64,000 nucleotides of DNA from Nissolia schottii (Eukaryota > Streptophyta > Magnoliopsida > Fabales > Fabaceae), in assembly GCA_003254905.1 (NCBI GenBank), contig QANU01006828.1:625886-689885 (forward strand). The letters run 5' to 3'. The translations under genes and the position numbers were made by a program. Under the pieces are notes generated by a model. That model did no database searches. It worked only from the letters and a program-made list of their open reading frames with translations, and was not told the DNA's origin. Numbering within the stretch: the stretch's first letter is position 1; every line of letters starts with the position of its first letter. This document shows, in pieces, positions 11,581-22,360 of the stretch.

Positions 11581-12274
11581 CACTCCTTCACTATATTTAG
11601 ATGGGTGAGATCTTGGCTTCAGGGTGCCAATTCATTTGTGTTTTACACACACAACACCACATATCTTCCTTCTTTCCCTCTTCAAATCACACCCAAAAAA
11701 AAAGAATAAAAAAACCACCCTGGCCACTATTATTAGCTAGCCACAACCTTAATTCCTTTACGTATATATACTCTTCATGGCTTAGCTTGTTTTGTGCCAA
11801 TTCTTTAGGGCTTTGATCAAAAACCCTTTTGATTTTATGACCTAGTAATTCTTCTCCCTCCATCTCCAATTGATCTTCCTACCTAAATATATTTTTTCCA
11901 TGTTATTATATACACTCTAGCACACTCACACTCCTCCTCTTCCTCTCTATCTCTTTATGTGCAATAACTCCAGCTTCATCATTCTTCATGATGAAGGAAA
12001 CGAAATATATATGCATGCTTGATCATAATCATCATGATCAAATTAATCCATAGGTCACACATTAATTTCATGTCCTTGCATACTTAAAGTTATGTGTACA
12101 TGTTTGTCACTTCACTTGCATAGATATTGGTTATTGCAGATTAAGGCTAATCAAATTAAGAGTGTGAGGCCCGGTTTCCTTCATTTACATGCACATATAT
12201 TTAATTGGATGCATGGTTTAGTTACTCATGTATGTGTGTTTCATATCATATGCATGTGTGTGTATATGTGTATG
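11581..12274 (+). promoter_or_regulatory. Probable promoter and 5' part of the pri-miR160 transcript
   Basis: A TATATTTA box-like sequence lies at about 11592, followed by a CT-rich leader with no long ORF leading to the MIR160 hairpin. Several short frames (for example 12092-12343, which runs through the hairpin) could be upstream ORFs or noise. The transcription start is not visible; this is inferred only from position and composition. Confidence 0.3.
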
Positions 12275-12356
12275 TGCCTGGCTCCCTGTATGCCATTTTT
12301 AGAGCCCATCAAAACTTTGATGACCTCTGTGAATGGCGTATGAGGAGCCAAGCATA
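12275..12356 (+). ncRNA. MIR160: MIR160 hairpin (microRNA miR160)
   Basis: Bases 12275-12295 are, from memory, identical to the conserved plant miR160 (it begins TGCCTGGCTCCCTGTA). Bases 12336-12356 (starting GCGTATGAGGAGCC) are the near-complementary star strand on the 3' arm, separated by a ~40 nt loop region. Pairing is continuous except for a few mismatches, and flanking bases on both sides extend the stem. miR160 guides cleavage of mRNAs for the auxin response factors ARF10, ARF16 and ARF17, acting in root cap, leaf and embryo development. The hairpin is on the plus strand in a ~9 kb region without protein genes, which is typical for an independent MIR locus. No miR160 target gene was seen in the window. 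Confidence 0.96.
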
Positions 12357-12399
12357 TTTCATGTTCATACATGAATCAATGATCATATATAATTGGATT

Positions 12400-13785
12400 T
12401 GGGGAAATGTTTATTTTTTTCTCTTTTATCATATTTTGATGACGTTCGTGAATTGTATACAAACATAGAATTTATTTTTTTTTTATAAAAATAGTTATTC
12501 ATTAAAACTTGAAACTATGTTTATATAAGTATCAGTGAAAATCCACGTATAAGTGTATTGAAAGATAAAATAAATATTGTATATTTATATATGACAGGAA
12601 GTTATATTTGAGTGTCCTGACATCATGTACTTATTAGGTTTTGATGGTATATACAATGTTTTTGTTATTTTCTTTAAATTCTAATCTCTCATAGATTGTA
12701 CTGCCGATTCTTGTGGTCATACGTGTATAAATATACAGTGAATAAATATATATTGCCACATAGGTAAATTATTCAAGAAAGCACGGCATTGTCATTTTCA
12801 AAGTCAGGATGTGCTTCCAAAGGAATGAACAAAGGTACATACGTTTTTTATTTTTCTTTTTGTCATCATTGCAGAATATTGCTAATCCTAGGGATCTTTT
12901 TAGGGCTGTTGTGTGCATAATGTGTCACTTGCATAACAACCTTACCTGCAGGTGGAAATATTCCCTTGTTGCTCACATGTGAGACGCATGTTTTGGCAGC
13001 ATTTTTAAAAAAAAAAAATTCCTTTAACTTCTATGAGATAATCATTTAATTTCATTACACATGAAATTGAGGAAGTTAATTTTTCATAAGGAAATGACAT
13101 GGAAGTTACAGTTGAGGCAAATTAGAACTGTGCCTGACAATTAACGTCGAAGTTACAAAAATTAACTACGTGATACTTTTTTCTTCACCTTGTTGCCATG
13201 CTTGTGTCTTATAGACATTCATACCATTATTCTTATTATTTTAATGACATAGAAAGAAGCAACTATGTCATGTTATTATAAGCATTTGTTATTTAATTTC
13301 TTATGTAACATAGTTTGGACCAACACAAAGGTGATTGACATAGTTGTAAGAAAGAGCCTGTATCTTAAAAAAAACGTGAATTTAATTTTTGTTGTTGATG
13401 TAAAGATTTTTTGAGTAGATAAATTACCATGCTACATGTTCAAAGAGTTTGAAGACAAATATTAACTTTAATGGGAGGATCAAGTGTTGAACTCACTTAA
13501 AATTTTGATAATAAAAAAAGTAAAATAGTTAGAACCAATATTTATTTAAGGAGGGAGGTACTTAGCCACACGATGAATGCTAGTTAATCCTTTTATTTTC
13601 TATGCTTGAACGCTAGTTATTTCGACTTTAGGAGAATTTTTTTCTAAGAAAAATAGGTTTAAAATACATGTATCGGCTACAAAATGCTGTTTTATGGTTC
13701 ATTATACCAAAAAAAAAACTTGGATGTTAAGAGTGCCAAAATGTGTGTTATATAAAGATTTAAGAGTTTCATTATTAGTTATACA
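12400..13785. other. Intergenic, no gene seen
   Basis: AT-rich spacer. The first part is presumably the 3' part of the pri-miR160 transcript. No ORF with coding character and no clear repeat boundary. Confidence 0.45.
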
Positions 13786-14830
13786 AAAAGTCTCTATGTA
13801 CACTCAATGTTCATACACCTGTACATACATCACTGGAATATACGGGTTTATTGTCATTTAATACGGAATACTGTACATTTTCCTTATTTAGAAAGTACGC
13901 ACTCCCACGCACGTCTCATTATTTTCAAACCAAATCAATTTGCAATAGAATTGTATCATTTTGCTCCGTGATTCTCTCAACAAAATCGCAACAGAATCGT
14001 TTCAAAATTTTCCATAGCAAACAGAGAAACAAAAGCGTGAGTTCCTCTCAGAAGTTAGCATCAACAGAGAAGCAAAATCGCGAGCTCACATCATTGGTAG
14101 AATCATCAAAATCGAAAGCAGCAATGAATGAATCTGTGGTAAATTCTTCTGCGTTTTTGTTGATGATGAGTTGAAGGGAGATTTTGTTTTGTTTTGAAGT
14201 TTCCGTGTGGGATCTGATGTATTGAAAATTATGCAAACTTTATTTGCACATATGTGCAAACATTACATGCGCATATGTGCAAACATTATGAGCAGGTACA
14301 TCACCTGTATGTGTTAAGGAAGGAGACATGCATTTTAGCACAATCTCAACATTTCAAGCATTAAACCATAAACAATGTAAACATTCTGACAAAATTTTTT
14401 AGATATAAACATTAGATGGCTTGATGCATGCATCAAGCATATTTTATGCACAAAAAATATAGATTTTGAATTGTTGCATAATGCACAAAAAATAGAAGCG
14501 ATGTCACAACATTCAGATTCGATTGCCGCCCAGCGTCAATTTTATATCCCAACCCCACCATCCCCCCGCAGGATTTGTGTCATTATTAAATTCATTTAAT
14601 GATAGAAACTAGATACAAAACTGATAAATATATGACAGAAAATAGAATGTGCAAACATTAGAAATGCGTAAATACAAACATTAAGTGGACATATTTGCAA
14701 ACACTATCCACAAGGCCAAATGCAAAAGAATGGGAATCTGATATAGGGCACAAACTTGAAGAGTGCATACGTGCAAACATTAAGTGGGCATATGTGCAAA
14801 CTTTATCTGCACATATGTGCAAACATTATC

Positions 14831-14902
14831 AACAAGTTATATGACATTGTATAACAAGTTATATCACAAGTTATATAACAAGTTGTATAACAAGTTATAT
14901 CA
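14831..14902. repeat. Short tandem repeat of ACAAGTTATAT-like units
   Basis: About five degenerate 11-18 bp units built on ACAAGTTATAT / ACAAGTTGTAT, lying inside the inverted-repeat element. Confidence 0.85.
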
Positions 14903-15023
14903 CCAACTACTACCATTTCCTACGTTTTTTCCATTCTCCCCTACCCCCAAGGAGTTCGACATCAGAGGCGAAAGAGCTGTCAGATATTGCAGCCCTTGCA
15001 GGCTCGTTTGCCATCCCCCGGAG

Positions 15024-15224
15024 CTTTTCAGCTGAGAGGTGCATGAAATCCTTGATCACATCCTCCAGGTAGCTAACATTCACTTGCTGAATGAGACCGT
15101 CATTGGCGAACCACCCCTTACGCATTTCAACACAGATCTCTACATACTTGAACATGATCCTTTTCAAGCATCTTCTGTCACACCCTGTGTTTCTTCAAAG
15201 TAATAAGGTCGTGAATGTGCATAG
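15024..15224 (-). pseudogene. Decayed fragment of eIF3a (translation initiation factor 3 subunit a), N-terminal part
   Basis: Read on the minus strand, conceptual translation gives [11 protein letters not shown], then [20 protein letters not shown], then [25 protein letters not shown]. From memory this matches the N-terminal PCI-proximal region of plant eIF3a ([72 protein letters not shown]). There is an in-frame stop after HRV, a one-base shift before IMFKY, and loss of the YRIVCQ codons, so it is non-functional. It is embedded, together with unrelated sequence, in the inverted-repeat element at 13.79-15.99 kb, which suggests capture by a DNA transposon. The downstream residues ([17 protein letters not shown]) are of unknown origin. 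Confidence 0.8.
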
Positions 15225-16321
15225 ATTTGCCAACATGTTAGTTGAACAACGCGTCTCAATCTTGCACTGCATAAATTCAAAAACTACATATTGACACAGA
15301 TTTGACATAATTAAATGAATTAGATGGAGAAAGGTTGTTGTTTCTTCCCCTTCTGTTCTCAGTGTTGTCATGTGCAATGTTTGCCAACTCCAAGGCCTGT
15401 TCAGAATATTGTCTAAAGGGAATGAAATCAACAGACAAACAGAATGTGCAAACATTATATGAAAAATGTGCAAACATTATGTGAAAAATGTGCAGACATT
15501 ATGCTCAATAATTTTTTTTAAAAAAATAATGTTCACACAAGAACATTACACAAACACATGCGTTCAGGCGAAATGCACGTAGTGGACGGCAAAAGAAAAA
15601 ACGAGTGAGAAGATAACAGGAATGGAGCAGACAAGGAAATGCACTCACCAGCGTTCGAGGTATTTGTTTCGTATTCTGTTGCTTTTCTTGGCGGAAGTTT
15701 GCGCAGAGAGCACAACGAAGCTTTGTGCAGAGATGATGGTAACAACGAAGAAGGAAGTATGGGGCATGATGAGGATGAAGAAAACGACGTATTTTTTCAA
15801 GAAATCACATTTTTCGAGCAATAGTGAGGAAGGAAGTGTGCTTCACGCTATGCAAGCGGGAAGCATGGCTTCACGCGCGCAGTGGTGAGGGTGGGGGGGA
15901 GAGAGTGGATGAGGCAGTTGTTCAGTGGGCCCACAGTACATACATACTAGTGTATGTATAGTGTATGTAATTGGGGTGTACATGTAGTATAGCTCCTGGT
16001 TATAACAATAAGGTCTCATATATGTGGCATTTTGGGTCAGAAACAGGACTATTTTATGTATTATTATTATTCTTATGGAAGGCTAGCTTCTTAACCATTA
16101 GTTTTCCTTTAATTTCTATAGTTTCTTTAATTGTACATGCATTAAATGATGTAATAATACATTGCTAACTGTTATAAAGTACATCGAAACTAATTTTTAA
16201 TATCATGCCATAAGTCATAGGACTTAATAACTTTGTTGATATACTACTAGTGAGAATGTATTTTATGGTCAATTAGTCGTATATCAGAGAATTCTTGTCT
16301 AACATATTGTAGGACACAAGT

Positions 16322-16420
16322 CTAACACATTATTGAGAAGCCTAAATATATCTAGTTGAAATGCATAATAAAAATAGTAGAATTCATTTTTATTGTATAT
16401 ATCCAAAAGTGATGTGTTTG
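16322..16420. mobile_element. Degraded MITE related to the 8.3 kb hairpin
   Basis: The ends are weak inverted repeats (TAACACATTA versus the reverse complement of GTGATGTGTTTGA), and the core shares ATAATAAAAATAGTAGAATTC-style sequence with the 8277-8413 element (AATAAAAATAATAAGATTC). Confidence 0.45.
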
Positions 16421-17058
16421 ATATGTTTTCGGCCAAAAATTTCTCCATACATTAATCATTTTCATTTTCTTTGGTTACTTATGCATTATAATATTTATTC
16501 TAGAAGAATATAATGCTTATTGTGAGGAGACTTGTGTTAATGAAAGTGATCATTGAACATATGAAATAATGTAAATGAAACACATTGGGACCACTCTTAC
16601 AATATATCATATGACTCACTTTCTAACGTTGATTTTGGTGAACCCAAGTGAGTTTTAGCCCATTTGACTTAAAATATAAAAGAGAAATGATATATATACT
16701 AATTTTGTATTGAATATTGTGTCAATTTATACCTTATTTATCATTAGATGATATCTAAGTATAAGCCCCATTAAAATATGAGTTTTGCTAACAAGTCTAA
16801 ACACTTGTTAAGAAAACACATAATAATTTTGTATTAAAAAAATTGTACATTTTCAATGATATTAAATATTTAATCAACTTAAAACTTTTTATTTTAACTT
16901 CATAAATCAATAAAACTCTTAAAATATTTCATCTAATAAAATGAATTCACACAACTCAATATAAAATAGTAGTATGATATATAAACTATATATAAATATG
17001 ACTAATAAAATAAGGTCATTTAATCACTTCTTCATATGCAACTATTTTTTCATCCTTA

Positions 17059-17062
<4 letters not shown>

Positions 17063-17128
<66 letters not shown>
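17063..17128. repeat. Compound (CT)n-(TA)n microsatellite
   Basis: About 16 CT units are followed directly by about 16 TA units. Confidence 0.98.
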
Positions 17129-17130
<2 letters not shown>

Positions 17131-18978
17131 CATAGGTATATGCATGAGTATGTGTGCCCATATAATATACTATAGAGCTAATTGATCTCTCTATCTCCTA
17201 CACAGCATGTTTTTGTTCAGGGATTGAACAAAGAAAAAGAGACAATAGTGGATGGGAAATATGAATGGACCACACTTCTCTATCACTCCCTAGTTTTGAT
17301 TGGTTTGCACTTTACATAAAAAAAAAATGACAAATGGTCAAAACAGGTCAAAAGCTTACAAAAGCACATTGTTGGTCAGCATAAGATGGGACCACCACAC
17401 ACTTATAATGGCTCCTGCTAATATATGTTCTAAGTTTTTTCATTTGGCTTAACTCACCCCCTAGTATTAGAACATACATTAATTCTTATCCTTTTATTTT
17501 ATTTATTTATTTTTATCTACAATTATATATGATAAAAAGAAATGAAGAAAATATAAAATTAGTAGACTATTTCTCATGTTTTGAGAATATAACAATTTGC
17601 ATTTATTTTTTACTTTTGAAAGATTGAAATCAATTGCATTGATGGTTGGATACTAAGTTTTGAACCAAGTTTTGTACTATTAAATTAAAAATGGTAAAGA
17701 CGAATTTCTTTGAATTAAAAGAATTATTTTCTTATCATTAATTTATTTTTTTGCGTGTGTTAATTATTTAAAAATCCTTGCTAATTAGTTATTTTGATAA
17801 TAATCTGACTATAACTTCCTTTTAAAAGAGCTATTCTCATGTAAATTGTAAAATATGAGGGGACTTATTTCAATTCCAATAATTTCAAATAAAACAAGAT
17901 ATTTATGAAAAAATTAAAAAAAAGTCAGATGCACACCTTAATATAAAGCCAAAGCAGCAAGCTCATGCCTTGCTTACATAACATGATTAATTTCTAGTAG
18001 TTTGTTTTTTGGTGATGAGATTGAACAATTCTAATAGTTTGTGTCAAAGGAAAACTTATCATCATATATGAATTCCGCACGCGATTATTCCTTCCTCTAT
18101 ATCATGTACTATTGCATGATGGAGATCCTTCATACATTGTTCATTCCATGTCATGCAAAAAGTTATCCCACAATATTCAACTACTTTTTTTCGTGGCAAA
18201 CCGCCTAAACCAAGGTTTCATGCCCATTTTTTGGTTTCTAAGCGGCAGTAAAGTATGAATGTTTAGTTGACCAAATAAAAAAGTATGAAAAATATTTATT
18301 GGGAAAACATAAAAATAAAAATAAAAATTGGTAGTAAAGTAAAATATCATTATTCATATTTTTAAATGAACCAATGTAAGGAAGGTGATTTCACACTTAT
18401 CCCATAGGATAAATATTGCACACTACTTAATTTATTAATATTTGATAATTTTTATAATTAAATTCATCAAATTTTGTTATTATTTCATATTCTAATATGA
18501 CATATTGATGAATTATATGATTTAATGTGATAAATTAATAGATTTTTATACAATATTGGTAGAAAAGTGCATAGCAAACTCAAATGGTCCGCAAATCTCT
18601 AAAATCTCTAAACTTCTTATAAGTTGACTTTTTCAATGATTTGACTAATGAAAAGTTTATTACGATTATAAAAATTATAAAAAAATGGATAAATTAAGTA
18701 ACATGTGGTATTTACCGGTTGATAAATAAAAAATCACCTATAAAGATACATTCTACAGAAACTCCGATTCCTATTGAAGTTGAACTTGTAAAAACAAAAG
18801 ACCCAAGGTTTGTAACCATGACAAGTAGATAGGGACTTGAGTCTCACGTGGTTCTCAGTTTGGTTCTAATCCTTTTCAGTTTGCTAGCAACCCCTCAAAT
18901 CCAACAAATAAAGATTACTTTCATTTCAGCTTTAGTCCCATGTACTTTTAATCCTTTTTATGAGGAGATATAAATATG

Positions 18979-18988
<10 letters not shown>

Positions 18989-19017
<29 letters not shown>
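18989..19017. repeat. (TA)n microsatellite
   Basis: About 14 TA units, preceded by a short GT run. It is the left flank of the next element. Confidence 0.95.
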
Positions 19018-19018
<1 letters not shown>

Positions 19019-19020
<2 letters not shown>

Positions 19021-19261
19021 GGTTAGCTGTCAAAATGAGCCCGACCTGTTTATCCGGTTAAATGGACGGACTTTATATGTAAAAAATAGGCTCGCAAAAA
19101 TTTGAAAAAAATTGGGCTGGCCTGTTTAGGCCCGCGGACCGAACCGTGAGCCCGTGAAAATTTTTAAATAATTTTTTTGAATTTTTTGAATTTTTTTAAA
19201 CTTTGAAATTTTTTTTAAAAAATAAACGGTCTGGCCCGGCCCGGCCCGTTTGACAGCCATA
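19019..19261. mobile_element. MITE with GCTGTCAAA terminal inverted repeats, inserted in a (TA)n tract
   Basis: The left end reads AGCTGTCAAAATGAGCCCG and the reverse complement of the right end reads GGCTGTCAAACGGGCC, giving ~18 bp imperfect terminal inverted repeats. The interior is ~240 bp with GC-rich ends (GGCCCGGCCCGGCC) and a T-rich middle, with no coding capacity. The element sits between two (TA)n tracts, so its target duplication cannot be measured. GCTGTCAAAACGGGCC-type ends are widespread in dicot hAT-like MITEs; that family link is from general knowledge. Confidence 0.75.
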
Positions 19262-22200
19262 ATATATATATATATATAAAGAACTAGAAAAAGAGAAAAA
19301 TAGATTCAGAAGACTGAAGAATTAGTGATGCGTAATATTGCTTATTAGTGAAATGAATTAATTTTTGTGGATGAAAATGAACCCTTCAGAGAACTCCATT
19401 TGTCATTATCATTGTCACCAATGTCACTATTGTTATTACTTGGTTTAATTGGGCTTAGTATGTCACAAGTACTAATGTTTGCTGCCCTATAAACATCTCA
19501 ATCCCCTTAATAATGATAATCGGTGGGAATAGATGACTCATTATTGGGGCCATAGATAGAGCAGATGCCTAAATGGAAAAAGGATATAAGCCAATAATTT
19601 TGTTTAAGAAAGGATACATTATTTTAAAGTTTTGCCATATCCATTGATGAAGACCTAAAACAGTGATTTATTGCATGCATCAAAAAGGAAGGTGAGGAGT
19701 GCACACCATATAGCAAATTAACAAGAAGAGCGTGGTGGTGGTTAGGCAATGCCAAACAAAAGAACCCCAGATCAATATAAATTAGTAGTATCTATAGGGT
19801 TAGGAACACAAGCATATCATATGTACTTAATGTACTTAAAAAAAAAAAAAAGAACAATAACACAACCCACTAATATTTTATTTTATTTTTCAAACAAGGA
19901 CTTAGCACCAACTACAATGACTTTATATTAAAGAAAATTCATGTATATATATTCAACATTAATGAGATGACCGATTCCACACACACAAAAATGGTAATCT
20001 CGAAGCTAATATTCTTAAGATCAATTGGCCACAAGTAACCTTAGGGCTTTGGCAGGTAGAACATGTCGTGGCAAGCTCTATTATTGTATGAACTTGGCCA
20101 CCCAAACCATTTCCATTTTTGCCTCTTGGGCCAGCTAGTATGAGGCCCAATACCATGAAATTCGTACCTTCTTTGATATTTGATATTGAGTATTAAAAAA
20201 TAATAATAATTAATAGTGCACAAAAGAAAATTGAATCAGTGGTCAGAGAGATAGGCACACAAATTTGGCTACATTTTTCTGAATTTTTATAGCAAGGTAA
20301 CCCACCACATTACTACGGTCTCTTTGAAGCAAGGATATTCCACTCTATAATAAAAAAAATTGAAAAAGATATACAGAATACCCTAAACTGGAATGGAATT
20401 AATGCAATCCAATTTTTCACCCTAGATTCTGATTTTTGAAATAAAAAATAATAATAATCACACTTGAACCATGTGTGATCCTAATATGGCTTCAACTCAC
20501 TCTACTTTTCTGTCTCGGTTTCTTGTCACTGTAGAAATGTGCAGTGGGCACCACACTTGTCTGTATCTTGGTGACACCAGTATTCCACAGAGATTTTCCA
20601 CCCTTTTTACACAACTCCCTACACTTCTCTGTCTATCTTCTTGACTTCAAACTAAAGTTGCTAATGCTATAATAATAATGTCTTCTTTTTTCTCTACTCA
20701 TGCTTCCTTGTTTATGCTTCCTATATTTTCCCCTGCAAGAAGTAGAATTTAATGTGAGATCATTTTACACGCAATTTGCATGAGAAATAAATTACAATGA
20801 TTTTGCATTACACTATTATTATGCAGTAAAATTAATTTCACATATAACACAACAGAAAATTATTCATGAACAGCTGATAATCTGTTAGAGTCTGAACATT
20901 TATGTCTGTGAAATATCACAGAAAATGCACGTGGCCTCTGAATAATAACCAACAGAATACCAAATGGAAATTGTCATAGTAATGCTTAGAATGGTACAAG
21001 AATTTACCAAAGGAGGAAACAAGGAAGGGCTCAGAAAATAACACAACTTAACTTGGATAAGGACCAACTATATGGTGGATATCAGAATTTCAATCCAATG
21101 ACCTAAGTACCCCTCTGAATGAGCAGTTAAAATTTAATTTGTCTTATCATGGAGGGCAAAAGAATGAATTGCTTTAACAGTCAACCTTACAGTATTACTA
21201 TTTTATTTGTACCATAACATTATTATTGCATCAGATCAGAACCACCTTTACAGGACCACGGAAACACTTTTCAGAGTGCCCCCCCCCCCCACTATGATCT
21301 CATTCTTATAATCTTATGAGATGTAATAGTGTAAGAAAAACAGTTTTACTCTATCCATAATTTGACACTTTAGCTTTGTAGATCATAATTGTTCTTCACT
21401 TTTATTACATTTTTAATGCATTTACTGAGATGTCAAACTGAGAATAAAACGGTTCAAGACTTTCTTTATTCTTGAAGTACCTAAGAATACCTTTGATCAA
21501 GATACCTACCTAAACTCTCTTAACCTTTTCAAAGTTCCAACCCAAACTACTTACCATTTTGAAATGAATTGACCAGAATGCCCTTGCCCAAGACTAACAA
21601 TGAGTGTCGGTGACCCAACAGACAACAATAATGTTCTCAATCTTTTATATATACTGCATATAACAACTATTGCATGTCACGAGATTTTAATAATCTATTG
21701 AACAAAGGAGACAATTTGGAATAGGCATTGTCAACAAGTACTCAGAAGCTGACAAATGCAGCACACCTGTTCTCGATAGCAATTCTTTGCTAGTCAACAA
21801 AAATCTATTGTACCAGATGAACAAATAAACTTTTTAGGGGGATGAGCCCCACTTGGTTCACATAATTCCAAGTAACTGATGATACATTGATGCTTCTGTT
21901 ATGCTTAAATAGAACCACAGTAAAATTACATTTTAACGTAGGATTCTAGAGTAGTCAAATTACATAATTTTAGGCCATATTTTATTTCTCAAAAACATCT
22001 TAATAGTATTTCAACCATATTATAAATACCTTCCTTCTTGAAATAATTGTTACTTTCACATTTTCACATTTTGAGTATAATCATAAATCAATGTATCTAA
22101 ATATAATTTTTCTGAATACATTATTTCATAAATGTACTTAAAACGTGAAAGTGAAAATTATTTTAAAACAAAGGAATTATTACTTTTGGTAAGATGCATG

Positions 22201-22360
22201 ATCCCTTAATCATTTATTCAGGTGTACTAAAAACCTTATTTTTGAAATAATGTACCATAAATGATTGAGCTAACTGCAGAAAGGAAACAACAAAGACACG
22301 TTACCTTGTTTTTTTCCTTACCTTGGTTCTATAGTACTGTTGTGTTGAGTTGACCATGGT
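19262..22360. other. Intergenic, no gene seen
   Basis: AT-rich. Contains a short TA run at 19261-19278 and a 12-base C homopolymer at 21279-21290. Frames at 19749-20223 overlap on both strands and lack coding character. The 22.2-22.36 kb part is presumably the 3' UTR of the patatin-like gene. Confidence 0.5.

Larger units (their letters stand above)
13790..15993. mobile_element. Non-autonomous inverted-repeat element carrying a host-gene fragment (Pack-TIR/Pack-MULE-like)
   Basis: The two ends are imperfect inverted repeats about 45 bp long. The left end begins CTATGTACACTCAATG and includes CATACACCTGTACATACA; the reverse complement of the right end reads CTACATGTACACCCCAAT and includes CATACACTATACATACA. 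The interior contains many copies of a GTGCAAACATTA motif (about 14250-14290, 14650-14830 and 15445-15500), a short-period ACAAGTTATAT repeat and a decayed fragment of eIF3a. No transposase is seen. Outer ends are approximate. Near-matching GTTATACAA and GTTATAACA flanks may be a degraded 9 bp target duplication, which would fit a Mutator-like element. Confidence 0.65.
15996..19014. other. Intergenic with MITE relic and microsatellites
   Basis: No gene seen. It includes a weak hairpin relic at 16322-16420 (TAACACATTATTGAG ... GTGATGTGTTTGA) related to the 8.3 kb MITE, and two microsatellites listed separately. Short frames here have no coding character. Confidence 0.45.

Noticed and set aside
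13851-14236. 107-codon plus-strand and 62-codon minus-strand frames near the left end of the eIF3a-carrying element
   Set aside because: No recognisable domain; they overlap on opposite strands inside a transposon, so cannot be called genes.
15533-15888. Several 60-90 codon frames near the right end of the same element
   Set aside because: Three overlapping frames on both strands, none with family resemblance; possibly more captured sequence but not supportable.
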